DNA from: Erythrobacter sp. YT30
Lineage (GTDB): Bacteria; Pseudomonadota; Alphaproteobacteria; Sphingomonadales; Sphingomonadaceae
Direction: 5' to 3'
Assembly (NCBI RefSeq): GCF_001542875.1
Contig: NZ_LMAF01000002.1
Coordinates: forward strand, 1,201,501-1,265,500
Length of the DNA stretch: 64,000 nucleotides
Numbering within the stretch: position 1 is the first letter of the stretch; every line of letters begins with the position of its first letter. Positions 8,128 through 16,389 of the stretch are shown piece after piece. The position numbers and the translations under genes are program-made. Below the pieces are notes generated by a model. The model ran no database searches. It worked only from the letters and a program-made list of their open reading frames with translations, and was not told the origin of the DNA.

Positions 8128-8469
8128 TTAGCGCGAAAGATCATCGCTGTTGCGCTCTGCCGGGTTCCAGTCCTTTTGCAGAACCGGCTCTTCCAGCGCG
8201 CCACCGGGGCGGCCAAAGGCTGTTTGCGCAGCGCTCGGCTCACTCGTTTGTTCTTCATAGCGCGGGGCGCGATTGTTCTCGTCATTATCGTCAGAGCTTG
8301 ATTGCGCGGTTTCTGCGCCTTCGTCGCTGTCGTCATTCTCGCTGCGGAACTTGTGTTCCTGCGGGCCGGTGCGTGCGGGTTCAATCGGGCGATTGTCTGA
8401 TTTCGTCAGTGTAATGTTGCGGCTGTCGCCATCGGGATAGGGGCCGGTGATCGGATTATCGGTGGCCAT
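8128..8469 (-). CDS. acidic, probably disordered protein, unknown function
   Basis: 113 residues. A clear GGAG ribosome binding site sits 6 bases before the ATG, and a strong terminator follows, so this is a real single-gene unit. The sequence is almost free of hydrophobic residues and is rich in Asp, Glu, Asn and Ser (SENDDSDEGAETAQSSSDD), with no signal peptide or membrane segment. It looks intrinsically disordered. I recognise no domain. It is transcribed divergently from nrdB. Confidence 0.65.
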   Translation of the reverse strand: MATDNPITGPYPDGDSRNITLTKSDNRPIEPARTGPQEHKFRSENDDSDEGAETAQSSSDDNDENNRAPRYEEQTSEPSAAQTAFGRPGGALEEPVLQKDWNPAERNSDDLSR

Positions 8470-8600
8470 AGGGTGCTCCTGTAATTCGTGTTATGCTATA
8501 CTAAAGCAATGGATTGACCGGCCCGATCGTTCCGAAAATGTGCGCGCTTGCATGGCCTGCATCTTAAGATGATGAGCCCCGCGCAACACCCGCCCGATGC

Positions 8601-8693
8601 GACTCGCTTCGACTCAGATTTTGCACGGTCTATCCCCAGCGAATCATACGTGCTTGCCTGTCGCATCGTAGTTTGATTCCCTATATAGATTGG
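8601..8693 (+). promoter_or_regulatory. nrdB promoter region: four GANTC sites and an NrdR-like box
   Basis: Four GANTC sites (8601, 8611, 8641, 8675) fall within 79 bases just upstream of nrdB. A CTATATAGATTGG element at 8681-8693 overlaps a potential NrdR box (about 10 of 16 consensus positions for the 16-mer at 8678-8693) and could equally include a -10 hexamer. GANTC sites are directly seen; the regulator binding is inferred. Confidence 0.5.
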
Positions 8694-8719
8694 CCAACAC
8701 GCGAAGAAGGAAACACAAG

Positions 8720-9763
8720 ATGTCGTTGCTCGAAGCCCGCAAGACCTACAAGCCGTTCGAATATCCATGGGCATACGACTTTTGGAAACGCCAGCAGCAA
8801 ATCCACTGGATGCCCGAGGAAGTGCCCTTGGGAGAGGATTGCCGCGACTGGGCCCAAAACCTCACCGAGCATGAGCGCAATCTGCTCACGCAGATCTTCC
8901 GTTTCTTCACCCAGGCCGATGTCGAGGTGCAGGATTGCTACCACGACAAATATGGCCGCGTGTTCAAGCCGACCGAGATCAAGATGATGCTCGCCGCCTT
9001 CTCCAATATGGAGACGGTGCACATCGCGGCATACAGCCACCTGCTCGACACGATCGGCATGCCCGAAAGCGAATATTCCGCCTTCCTCGAATATGAGGAA
9101 ATGGCCGACAAGCATGATTACATGCACCAGTTCAGCGTCGATTCTGACGAAGATATCGCGCGCACGCTTGCCATGTTTGGCGGCTTTACCGAAGGGCTGC
9201 AGCTGTTCGCATCGTTTGCGATGCTGATGAACTTCCCGCGCCACAACAAGATGAAAGGCATGGGGCAGATCGTCAGCTGGTCAGTCCGCGACGAATCGCT
9301 CCACTGCGAAGGCATCATCAAGATGTTCCACACCTTCTGCGCCGAGCGTGACTGCCTGACCAAGTCGGTCAAGGAAGACATCATCGACATCTGCCAGAAA
9401 ACCGTGCGCCTCGAAGATGCGTTTATCGATCTCGCGTTCGAAATGGGCCCGGTTGAGGGCATGAGCGCGAAGGAAATCAAGAAATACATCCGCTACATCG
9501 CCGATTGGCGGTTGAAGCAGCTGGGTCTCCAGGAAATCTACATGATCGACGAGCACCCACTGCCCTGGCTCACCCCGCTCCTCAATGGTGTCGAACACGC
9601 CAACTTCTTCGAAACCCGCGCGACGGAGTATTCAAAGGGCGCGACCACCGGCAATTGGAACGACGTGTGGTCAAGCTTCGACAAGCGCCAGAAGGCGAAG
9701 GCAGTCAACGAAGACCAAGCCGCGCCCGAAGGCGATGTGGATATGTTTGAAGCTGCGGAGTGA
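8720..9763 (+). CDS. nrdB: ribonucleoside-diphosphate reductase, beta (small) subunit
   Basis: 347 residues from ATG 8720 with GAAGAAGGAA upstream. Iron and radical residues line up with E. coli NrdB spacing: Asp67, Glu98, His101 and Tyr105 (E. coli D84, E115, H118, Y122; identical intervals of 31, 3 and 4). The protein thus carries a di-iron site and a stable tyrosyl radical that is passed to NrdA. There is no N-terminal ATP-cone, so neither subunit shows one. It is separated from nrdA by about 5 kb and is transcribed from its own promoter. Confidence 0.97.
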   Translation: MSLLEARKTYKPFEYPWAYDFWKRQQQIHWMPEEVPLGEDCRDWAQNLTEHERNLLTQIFRFFTQADVEVQDCYHDKYGRVFKPTEIKMMLAAFSNMETVHIAAYSHLLDTIGMPESEYSAFLEYEEMADKHDYMHQFSVDSDEDIARTLAMFGGFTEGLQLFASFAMLMNFPRHNKMKGMGQIVSWSVRDESLHCEGIIKMFHTFCAERDCLTKSVKEDIIDICQKTVRLEDAFIDLAFEMGPVEGMSAKEIKKYIRYIADWRLKQLGLQEIYMIDEHPLPWLTPLLNGVEHANFFETRATEYSKGATTGNWNDVWSSFDKRQKAKAVNEDQAAPEGDVDMFEAAE

Positions 9764-9801
9764 TAAAACCGCCGATATCGAGCAATGCTAGCTTGACCTT
9801 A

Positions 9802-9843
9802 CCTCCACTTTGATTCAGATCTCGTTTTGTTCCAAAGTGGAGG
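9802..9843. repeat. perfect 11-bp inverted repeat covering the methyltransferase RBS, with AGATCT in the loop
   Basis: CCTCCACTTTG at 9802-9812 is the exact reverse complement of CAAAGTGGAGG at 9833-9843, separated by 20 bases. The right arm contains GGAGG, which lies 7 bases before a TTG start codon at 9851, so folding of the RNA would pair the Shine-Dalgarno sequence with CCTCC. The 20-base spacer contains AGATCT (9817-9822), the site type expected for the BglII/BstYI-family enzyme encoded downstream. It could act as an RNA switch, a DNA operator or both. Confidence 0.75.
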
Positions 9844-9850
9844 CCATCAA

Positions 9851-10501
9851 TTGTTAGACCCATCGGGAAGCCAAGAGCCTGCAGCTAGCCTGCTTCGCAC
9901 TGCAAATGGTCAGCAATATGGGACCATACTTGCTGATCCACCTTGGCAGTTTCAGAATCGGACCGGGAAAGTAGCACCTGAGCATAAGCGTCTAAATCGC
10001 TACGAGACGATGACTCTGGATGACATCTGCGAGTTGCCGGTCTCCGAGATCGCGGCGGACCGTGCCCATCTCTATCTCTGGGTTCCCAATGCATTATTGC
10101 CCGACGGTATGCGCGTTATGCAAGAATGGGGCTTTCGCTATGTCTCAAACATCATCTGGGAAAAGGTCCGTAAAGACGGCGGTCCCGATGGTCGCGGGGT
10201 CGGCTTCTACTTCCGAAATGTGACTGAAATTCTGCTTTTCGGGGTGCGCGGTAAGAATGTTAGAACACTCGATCCAGGTCGCCGGCAGGTAAATATTATC
10301 CGCAGCCAAAAGCGAGAGCATAGCCGCAAGCCCGATGAGCAATATCCCATCATTGAGGGATGTAGTTGGGGACCACGGATTGAATTGTTTAGCCGTGGCG
10401 TTCGCGACGGATGGACGGTTTGGGGCAATCAAGCTGATGAGGATTACCGGCCAGACTGGTCAACGTACTCGCACAATAGCGCGGCGCTCGCTTCGGAATG
10501 A
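9851..10501 (+). CDS. MT-A70 family DNA adenine methyltransferase of a type II R-M system
   Basis: 216 residues from TTG 9851, chosen for GGAGG at 9839-9843 with 7-base spacing; another TTG at 9827 is in frame but lies in the hairpin loop. ILADPPWQF (DPPW at 29-32) is the catalytic motif, and RIELFSRGVRDGWTVWGNQ (about 176-194) is the C-terminal signature of the MT-A70 class (METTL3, M.MunI-type), which makes N6-methyladenine. The endonuclease gene begins 3 bases after its stop. The pair has lower GC than the flanking genes and sits between nrdB and unrelated genes, suggesting horizontal arrival. Confidence 0.88.
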   Translation: MLDPSGSQEPAASLLRTANGQQYGTILADPPWQFQNRTGKVAPEHKRLNRYETMTLDDICELPVSEIAADRAHLYLWVPNALLPDGMRVMQEWGFRYVSNIIWEKVRKDGGPDGRGVGFYFRNVTEILLFGVRGKNVRTLDPGRRQVNIIRSQKREHSRKPDEQYPIIEGCSWGPRIELFSRGVRDGWTVWGNQADEDYRPDWSTYSHNSAALASE

Positions 10502-10504
10502 TCT

Positions 10505-11104
10505 GTGACAACTGACCATTTGGTCCCTTCTGATATTTCCAACAGCTATGAAGTTCACGAGTGGCGCAATGCTGTTGGTGTTCTTCAGACAGCTTGCCCA
10601 AGTGAATGGGACGAAATCCAAGCCGCATTGCGCAGTTTCCGTCTTCTCCGGTCTGAGGTCCTCGCACCTGGTAAGAACCGTTCATCGATTGTTGCCCGTC
10701 TCGAACAGCCATTAAAAGACAACGGTTGGGTTGAAACACAGTTTGATACTGCGATCGTTGTTGATGGGGCGGCACGCCCATCGCCTACGCACAAGGTCGA
10801 TTGTTTCAAAGGACGCGTAGCTTTGGAGGTTGAGTGGAATAACAAAGACCCTTTCTACGACCGAGACCTAAACAACTTCCGATTGCTTTTCGATCTGCAA
10901 GTGATCGATGTGGGCGTCATCATCACCAGATGCAGCGAACTGCAAAAGATCTTCGATGAGCTGGGCAAGGGAAAAAGCTATGGCAACTCAACAACGCACA
11001 TGGGAAAACTACTGCCTAGGCTAAGAGGTGGAGCGGGCGGCGGTTGCCCAATCGTTGTCTTCGGGATCAGCGAACGCATCTACGTTGAAGACGCATTGAT
11101 CTGA
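10505..11104 (+). CDS. BglII/BstYI-family type II restriction endonuclease
   Basis: 199 residues, GTG start 3 bases after the methyltransferase stop. The region KVDCFKGRVALEVEWNNKD (about 97-115) fits the BglII/BstYI family core. Asp99, Glu108 and Glu110 have the same 9 and 2 residue intervals as Asp84, Glu93 and Gln95 that I recall for BglII, with the Gln replaced by Glu. The partner methyltransferase should protect the same sequence; family members cut AGATCT or RGATCY, so GATC-centred recognition is likely. No control (C) protein gene is visible. Confidence 0.82.
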   Translation: MTTDHLVPSDISNSYEVHEWRNAVGVLQTACPSEWDEIQAALRSFRLLRSEVLAPGKNRSSIVARLEQPLKDNGWVETQFDTAIVVDGAARPSPTHKVDCFKGRVALEVEWNNKDPFYDRDLNNFRLLFDLQVIDVGVIITRCSELQKIFDELGKGKSYGNSTTHMGKLLPRLRGGAGGGCPIVVFGISERIYVEDALI

Positions 11105-11174
11105 TTTTTTGGCACTTTCTGTCAAAACTTTTCGGAGTCCGGGATGATGTGTTTGGGAGGATTAGGCCAAACCC

Positions 11175-12143
11175 CTACCGATACTCCCCCTTCTCATACG
11201 CGGTCACAATACCCGGGCTTGGCACCCGGCATGTTGACCTTGCATCGAAGAAGTACATGCACACGGGCCGTCCATCCCTGAAAGCCACTTGCACCGAGCC
11301 GTTCTGAATTTGCCCCATCTGATTAAAGCGGTAGCGGGCGCTGATATTGGTGGGGCGGCCTGATGCGTCCTTTTGCGTCACCAATACGTTTGAGACGCTT
11401 CCGGGCAGGTAGCGGTTGAACATCCAGCCGCGCGCGTTCTCTCCGATCAGCGCGTCGACCATTTTGCCATAGTCCGATGGCACATAGGCCCCGCCGCCGC
11501 CTCTGGTCGAAGCGAGCGTTGCGCCGCCTGCCAGTTTGAGCGCCGCCTCGCCCGATCCGAACCGTTCCAGATTGGCCTGAAACCGTTTTAACGCCGGGCT
11601 GGTGCAGGAATTCTGGCCGAGCAGCGTGTCCATATCGCCTTGGGCAGCGAGCGCGACATCGGTGATGCGGCGCGAATAGGCCGTCGGGTCCCCGCCCTGC
11701 GTGGGGAAAACGCTGCCAACCACATCGCGTGCCTGTTTGGCCTCAAGCCTTTTGGAAATGCTCATCAGGCCGGGATCGGCAAAGCGGCCCGTGCCATAGG
11801 TTTCATATTGTGCGCATGTCCGGCTGATCTCGACCCCAAAACCGTTGCGCGTCACGCGTTCGGCCACGCAGCGTTCCGCCATGATCTCCACCTTGTTGGC
11901 AGGCAGGGCATTGGGGCATCGTCGCGAAAACGCATTGATGTATTCGCGAAGGACAAAGGCATAGGCATCGCCTTCGGGCTGCAACCGCGCATTGGCAAAA
12001 TCGCCGAGGTAAATCGCAGAAACCTCGCTCTCGTAATTGAGCCCTGCAACTTTGAGGCTGCCGGGTTTCAGGCTCGATTGCGCCACCGCTGCAGACGCCG
12101 AAAGCACGGTGAGGATTGAAACGAGTTTAAGCGCGAATTTCAT
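11175..12143 (-). CDS. secreted protein, unknown function
   Basis: 322 residues from ATG 12143, preceded by an AGGGGG run; an in-frame start 30 bases earlier is less likely. A clear signal peptide (hydrophobic VSILTVLSASAAVAQ) points to periplasmic export. The mature part has several Cys (for example RRCPNALP, ERCVAERV, RTCAQYETYG) that may form disulfides. I recognise no catalytic motif or family. It is convergent with the restriction endonuclease gene and is not obviously in an operon. Confidence 0.7.
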   Translation of the reverse strand: MKFALKLVSILTVLSASAAVAQSSLKPGSLKVAGLNYESEVSAIYLGDFANARLQPEGDAYAFVLREYINAFSRRCPNALPANKVEIMAERCVAERVTRNGFGVEISRTCAQYETYGTGRFADPGLMSISKRLEAKQARDVVGSVFPTQGGDPTAYSRRITDVALAAQGDMDTLLGQNSCTSPALKRFQANLERFGSGEAALKLAGGATLASTRGGGGAYVPSDYGKMVDALIGENARGWMFNRYLPGSVSNVLVTQKDASGRPTNISARYRFNQMGQIQNGSVQVAFRDGRPVCMYFFDARSTCRVPSPGIVTAYEKGEYR

Positions 12144-12205
12144 TGGCAGCCCCCTGACAAAGATGTTCCGCATTGGGTATCACAATGCCCGCCTGATTTC
12201 ACGGA

Positions 12206-12682
12206 TTAAGAACCGGATATCGCGCCCAGCTTTACGCCGCCCAGCAGCACTCGCGAATACCAGACATGGGCTTGCAAAAGCGATCGCCACCCCGATTGCT
12301 CAATCCCGCCAACCCATGATCCGAAGAGCAGGCGGGTGTGATCGCCCGATGGCTTGACTGCAAACCAGCTGGCTGTTCCTGAACCCTTGGAATGGAACAG
12401 CGCTTCGCTCTCGCGGCGCTCGAAAACGCGCCATGCGCCAAAGCTTTCGGCCTCGCCCGTCGCAATGGCGCGAGCATCTGCGCGCGATGATGGACCGGCG
12501 ATCAGCTTGAGGATGATCCGCTCCGGCAGGAAGGTGGCGCTGCAATAAAACCCCTCAATAAACTGGGAGAGGGAGACGGTGCCCGGAACATCGCGGTAAA
12601 AGCAGTCGCGATAATCACCAGCGTCGCCAAATCCGGCAAGCAGGCTGTCTCGGGGAATGGGGATGGCGGCGGTTTTGGACAT
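12206..12682 (-). CDS. conserved-looking protein, unknown function (possibly SRPBCC/DUF2867-like)
   Basis: 158 residues, no signal peptide or membrane helix. The composition is that of a globular protein, with a Trp/Arg-rich second half (WRVFERRESEALF, GTASWFAVKP, SWRSLLQAHVWYSRVLLGG-like spacing). The alternating strands and the helix near the end recall the small helix-grip (SRPBCC) or DUF2867 type, but I cannot claim membership. It is divergent from the gene at 12782, sharing a ~100-base intergenic region. Confidence 0.6.
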   Translation of the reverse strand: MSKTAAIPIPRDSLLAGFGDAGDYRDCFYRDVPGTVSLSQFIEGFYCSATFLPERIILKLIAGPSSRADARAIATGEAESFGAWRVFERRESEALFHSKGSGTASWFAVKPSGDHTRLLFGSWVGGIEQSGWRSLLQAHVWYSRVLLGGVKLGAISGS

Positions 12683-12781
12683 GGGTGAGAGCTAGCAAAA
12701 ACCTTGTCGATAGAATGCGCTCTTGCGTCAACGCCGCGCCACTGTATTGTCGCCACAATACACCTGGAGGGAATGATTTCA

Positions 12782-13318
12782 ATGGTTTTGACACTTGCGC
12801 TTATGCTCGCTCAGCCCGAAGCAACTGAAGGGGCAGCGCCCATTCCTCCGCTTGAAGAGGCGGCAAGGCAGGTTGAGGCGCGCGATGCGGAGCTTTTCTG
12901 GAACGCGTTTGAAGGGTGCGATGGGGACAAGGTGCGCGCGCTCATCACCGATGATTTTCGCATGGTGCACGATATCGCCGGAATGGTCGTCGGCAATGGC
13001 GATGAGTTCGCGAGGCAGATCAGCCAGAGCTGCGCGGACCGCGCGCCCGGTGGAGCCTCCGAAGGGTATCGGAACAAGCGCTTGCTCACCGCCGGATCGC
13101 AAGAGGTGACGCCGATTGGCGAATGGGGCGTGCTGCAGCGCGGCTGGCACACTTTCCACGAATGGCGCGGGGAAGATGCCGGTTGGGAGCAGGTGGGCGG
13201 TGCGCGCTTTATCAATCTGTGGAAATGGATGCCGGATGAGGGCGTTTTTAGGATGCAGGAAACGATCAGCGTCGATCACGCAGCAGCGCTGCCCTATCCT
13301 CCTGTGACGGCAGAATAG
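12782..13318 (+). CDS. exported SnoaL/DUF4440-like (NTF2 fold) protein
   Basis: 178 residues from ATG 12782 (GGAGGGA 9 bases upstream); the ATG at 12773 is too close to the RBS. A short hydrophobic N-terminus (MVLTLALMLAQPEA) is probably a signal peptide. ARDAELFWNAFEGCDGDKV followed by DDFRMVHDIAG is typical of DUF4440/SnoaL-like proteins: a long first helix, then a conserved DDF and His in the cone-shaped pocket. Members range from isomerases to non-enzymatic binders, so the role is unknown. Confidence 0.6.
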   Translation: MVLTLALMLAQPEATEGAAPIPPLEEAARQVEARDAELFWNAFEGCDGDKVRALITDDFRMVHDIAGMVVGNGDEFARQISQSCADRAPGGASEGYRNKRLLTAGSQEVTPIGEWGVLQRGWHTFHEWRGEDAGWEQVGGARFINLWKWMPDEGVFRMQETISVDHAAALPYPPVTAE

Positions 13319-13392
13319 CGTTTGATCTTGGTCAAAGCGCGGGGGTTGCTCTTGGGTTAGGTGGGGACATCACGGGAGAAGGAGAACCCATA

Positions 13393-13650
13393 GTGTCCGC
13401 TCACACACCGCATCAATTGTCCGATGAATTTCCGCACGATACGGACGCACTGCATCAGCTCAAACTGAAGAGCGCGCATTTTCGCAATCTGTCCGATCGC
13501 TACAGCGTTCTTAACCGGTCGATCCACCGGATCGAGGTGGAGGTTGATGGCGCCTCTGATGCCTATCTGACGCGGCTGCGCAAACAGCGGCTCTCGCTGC
13601 TCGATGAAATCGCGATCATGCTGGAGGATGCTGAAACAGTGAGCGCGTGA
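13393..13650 (+). CDS. YdcH family protein (DUF465)
   Basis: 85 residues, GTG start with GGAGAAGGAGA upstream. The pattern HQLSDEFP followed by HxLKLKSAHFRNLSDRY and RLRKQRLSLLDEIAIML matches the short coiled-coil YdcH/DUF465 family. These form a helical hairpin dimer of unknown function and are common in alphaproteobacteria, often in several copies. Confidence 0.8.
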   Translation: MSAHTPHQLSDEFPHDTDALHQLKLKSAHFRNLSDRYSVLNRSIHRIEVEVDGASDAYLTRLRKQRLSLLDEIAIMLEDAETVSA

Positions 13651-13827
13651 AGGGGAGAGGTGGCTTCTCGATAAGAGATTGCCCGTCGCCTCCTGCTTTT
13701 GAAGGGCAACTCGCCGCGCAGGTGAAAGAGGGACACCTGGACAGCGGACGGTATGAGAGCAGCGTCTGAGGCGAGGCGCTGCTCTCGCCATGTCTATTGG
13801 CTTGGATGTCTACTGGCTGGGCGAGCC

Positions 13828-14490
13828 TTACTCCCAACCCCATGCAGGTGGTGGGGTGTCCACTTCCTGTGTGAGGTCAAACTCGACACGGAACAGCCGG
13901 TCTTCAAGCGCGCCGCCTTCAACAGTGCGTTCGAGCTGATAGGCAAAGGTGGGGTCTGCCGCTTGCACCGGGTCCACTTCGATGGACCAGACGTTGGTGA
14001 CAGAAGCATAGAGGCCCTCGCGATCGAACAGGGCGATGCTGAAATCGTCGACAGGGAAGGCTTGCGAGCGGGCAGACCCCTTATCCGCCGTATCGCCGCC
14101 ATACATGGTGACGGCATCGCTCTGGCCATCTTCGTGGCGATGATCGTGTTTGAGGCGCAGGCCTGTGTCGGTGCGGGTGACAAGCCAGGTGCGCGATCTG
14201 TCCCATTCGCCGTCTTGTTGGACGTGAAAGGGAATGGCGATCCGATCCTCGGAGCATTCGGCAACGTGCATGATCATGGGTGCGCCTTTGAAGTCCACGT
14301 CCATGGGATTGTCGCTGACGAGTTCGCCTGCATAGGATTTGCCGCAATGGGTGGAAAGCGTTTGCCAGAACACGTCATGCCAATCGGGCGTGGGATCGGA
14401 ATGCAGGTTCGGATGCGTCTCGCAAGCCGTGAGAAGGGCGCAAGACAGCGAAAGCGCGGTGCAGGTTCGGAGCAAGGAAGGTTGCATCAT
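13828..14490 (-). CDS. lipoprotein, unknown function
   Basis: 220 residues from ATG 14490 (a second ATG follows directly). The signal peptide ends in LLTAC, a good lipobox. The mature part starts with His-rich ETHPNLHSDPTPDWHDVFW and contains CGKSYAGE, TWLVTRTDTGLRLKHDHRHEDG and DRLFRVEFDL. It reads like a beta-rich envelope lipoprotein in which His/Asp residues recur. I cannot name a family. It is divergent from the DsrE-like gene. Confidence 0.65.
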   Translation of the reverse strand: MMQPSLLRTCTALSLSCALLTACETHPNLHSDPTPDWHDVFWQTLSTHCGKSYAGELVSDNPMDVDFKGAPMIMHVAECSEDRIAIPFHVQQDGEWDRSRTWLVTRTDTGLRLKHDHRHEDGQSDAVTMYGGDTADKGSARSQAFPVDDFSIALFDREGLYASVTNVWSIEVDPVQAADPTFAYQLERTVEGGALEDRLFRVEFDLTQEVDTPPPAWGWE

Positions 14491-14640
14491 CGGGATAGGA
14501 TTAGCGCGAGGTGGTTGTCTTGTCGTGTTAAATTGCGGATTGCTCTCAATTGCGGTCCCTATCAATTGTAAGGGGCTGGCGCTCAGGAGTTGCTGCGCGG
14601 GCACTACGAATTCGTACCGATCGATAAGAGGATACTGCAA

Positions 14641-15177
14641 ATGACAAACCACCCATTTTCGCTTGCCGCAGCCGCTGCATTTTGTGCAGCCGCATTGATG
14701 GTGCCCGCGCTCGCCGATGATCATGGGGGCAAAGTGGTGGTCGAGAATGAAATGGAGTTTCCCGCCGATGCGGTGTGGAAGCACAGCTTTGATGCGTATG
14801 AGGCCAAAGCAGGCGAAGTGAATGCATCGCTGCGCCGCGCGCTTTCGTTCTCAAAAGCGATGGAGGCCGAGGGGATTGATCCCTCGCGCGTAAAAGTGGC
14901 GGTGGTGATCCACGGACCCTCGGTTTTCGATGTCGCGAGTGATGCGCGCTATGCAGCGAAGCACGACACGGGCGACACCGATTACGATGCCAATCCGAGT
15001 GCCGAAACCGTGGCTGAATTGATCGAACGCGGAGCTGAAATCTGGGTGTGCGGATTTGCAGCCAATTATCACAAGGTCGGCAATAGCGATCTGCTGCCCG
15101 GCGTGAAGATGGCGCCCACGGGCACCGTTGCCCATGCCGAATTGCAGCGGCGCGGTTTTGGGATCAACGCTTACTAG
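14641..15177 (+). CDS. exported DsrE-family-like protein
   Basis: 178 residues from ATG 14641 with AAGAGGA upstream. A signal peptide (SLAAAAAFCAAALMVPALA) is followed by a DsrE/DsrF-like fold: VKVAVVIHGPSVFDV (about 97-111), NPSAETVAELIERGAEIWVCGFAANYHKV (120s-150s) and GVKMAPTGTVAHAELQRRG. The Cys in WVCGFAAN aligns with the position often used by DsrE-type sulfur relay proteins. Periplasmic DsrE-like proteins are widespread and poorly studied, so a role in sulfur or redox handling is inference. Confidence 0.72.
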   Translation: MTNHPFSLAAAAAFCAAALMVPALADDHGGKVVVENEMEFPADAVWKHSFDAYEAKAGEVNASLRRALSFSKAMEAEGIDPSRVKVAVVIHGPSVFDVASDARYAAKHDTGDTDYDANPSAETVAELIERGAEIWVCGFAANYHKVGNSDLLPGVKMAPTGTVAHAELQRRGFGINAY

Positions 15178-15249
15178 AGAAATTCAGGATGCCCGCCGCC
15201 AGCGCAAAGATGGCCAAGCGGCGGGTCGATCCAAATTGTGATCGTCGAG

Positions 15250-15603
15250 TTAGAACAACAGCGTCTTGGGATCGGGCATCGGTTCCTGACGCTGCGCCTT
15301 GATAAGGCTCATCACGCTTCGAACGCCGACCCAGATCATGATGACAGGGAACAGCAGAAGCCCGATTAGAACGATCGAGAGAACACCGGCAATAATGCTG
15401 GCGGCAAATCCGACCCAGAAGGTCGTGATCAGATAGGTGAAGTGCGACGCGGCCCAATCTTCCCCGTTTTCGCCCTGCCACACATGGGCAAGGACGATGC
15501 CAATAAGGCCCGAAATCCCGGTTACAAAGCTGCCCAGATAGAGCAGCGAAATGATGGTTGGCTGATTGAAATCGAAACCTGAATTGGTGGTGGGTTGGTT
15601 CAT
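15250..15603 (-). CDS. DUF4870-like membrane protein
   Basis: 117 residues from ATG 15603. Three hydrophobic segments (about 18-40, 53-70, 72-95) with the HVWQGENGEDWAASHFTYLITTFWVG loop match the DUF4870 pattern, in which a W-x(5)-H-x2-Y-QIRT-like motif recurs. Function unknown. It is a single gene. Confidence 0.6.
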   Translation of the reverse strand: MNQPTTNSGFDFNQPTIISLLYLGSFVTGISGLIGIVLAHVWQGENGEDWAASHFTYLITTFWVGFAASIIAGVLSIVLIGLLLFPVIMIWVGVRSVMSLIKAQRQEPMPDPKTLLF

Positions 15604-15720
15604 GGCAGATCCCCTGTATTGCCGCGAATTGTACCCACAGACTAAGCAAACAGCGCTGTTGGGCAAGAGTTTTGTGTCTGGGGGCGAAAAACCGGCAGAG
15701 ACGACCGAAAACTAGGTGCC

Positions 15721-16278
15721 CTATTTGCACCAATCGAGCGGCTCTGCTCCCCAGCCGCTTTCTGCTGCAAGGCCGCGTCCAATCATTGTCTCGGCAAGGT
15801 ATTCTGGGGTCCCATTGGGTAAGACCCGCCGCACCGCGCGAAGTTCGCGCCCGTATTGATCATAGGGCGGCTCGTCCGCTCCGTTCCATTCAAATGTCCC
15901 GCGGGCCAACCAGTCGCGAAGGGCAATCTGAGCATCCTGCGCTGTCTTGCGCTCCGCAGCGCAAGCACCGTTTAATTCAGGCGCGTCAAACCCTGTCAGG
16001 CGAATGCGGCGGCGCGCCTCGCCAAATCCGATGATGATGGTGTCACCGTCCGCAACGCAGCCATAGGCGCTGCTCGATCCATCACCGCAGATAGGGAAGG
16101 TCTGATCCACGCTGACCCAACCTTGCTCAGCAGCAATCGGCCTGATGCCATACCACCAGCCCGCCATAACGATCAGGGCAAGCACAGGTACGCGCCACAA
16201 AAGCCACCAGGAAAGCAGGCGATTTTTGCTGCGAGATCGGTCGCGTTTGAAACGCGGCTTACGGATGCGTTTGGCCAT
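15721..16278 (-). CDS. membrane-anchored thermonuclease-family protein
   Basis: 185 residues from ATG 16278. A very basic start (KRIRKPRFKRDRSRSKNR) precedes one membrane helix (about 26-43), so the C-terminal domain would lie in the periplasm. That domain is staphylococcal-nuclease-like: CVADGDTI, RIRLTGFDAPEL and YDQYGRELRAV are the DGDT, R-x-G-x-D-A-P-E and YGR landmarks of the family, including Asp and Arg active-site positions. Likely a calcium-dependent nuclease or a binding relative. Confidence 0.78.
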   Translation of the reverse strand: MAKRIRKPRFKRDRSRSKNRLLSWWLLWRVPVLALIVMAGWWYGIRPIAAEQGWVSVDQTFPICGDGSSSAYGCVADGDTIIIGFGEARRRIRLTGFDAPELNGACAAERKTAQDAQIALRDWLARGTFEWNGADEPPYDQYGRELRAVRRVLPNGTPEYLAETMIGRGLAAESGWGAEPLDWCK

Positions 16279-16389
16279 AGATGAGCGGTCGTCCAATCAG
16301 ACGAGGTTAGCGCATGGCCAACACCCTGCCCAGCCCGATATGGCCTGCAAAACGCGGGTTTATGAAGGCTCTTTTATGGATGCTGGATT

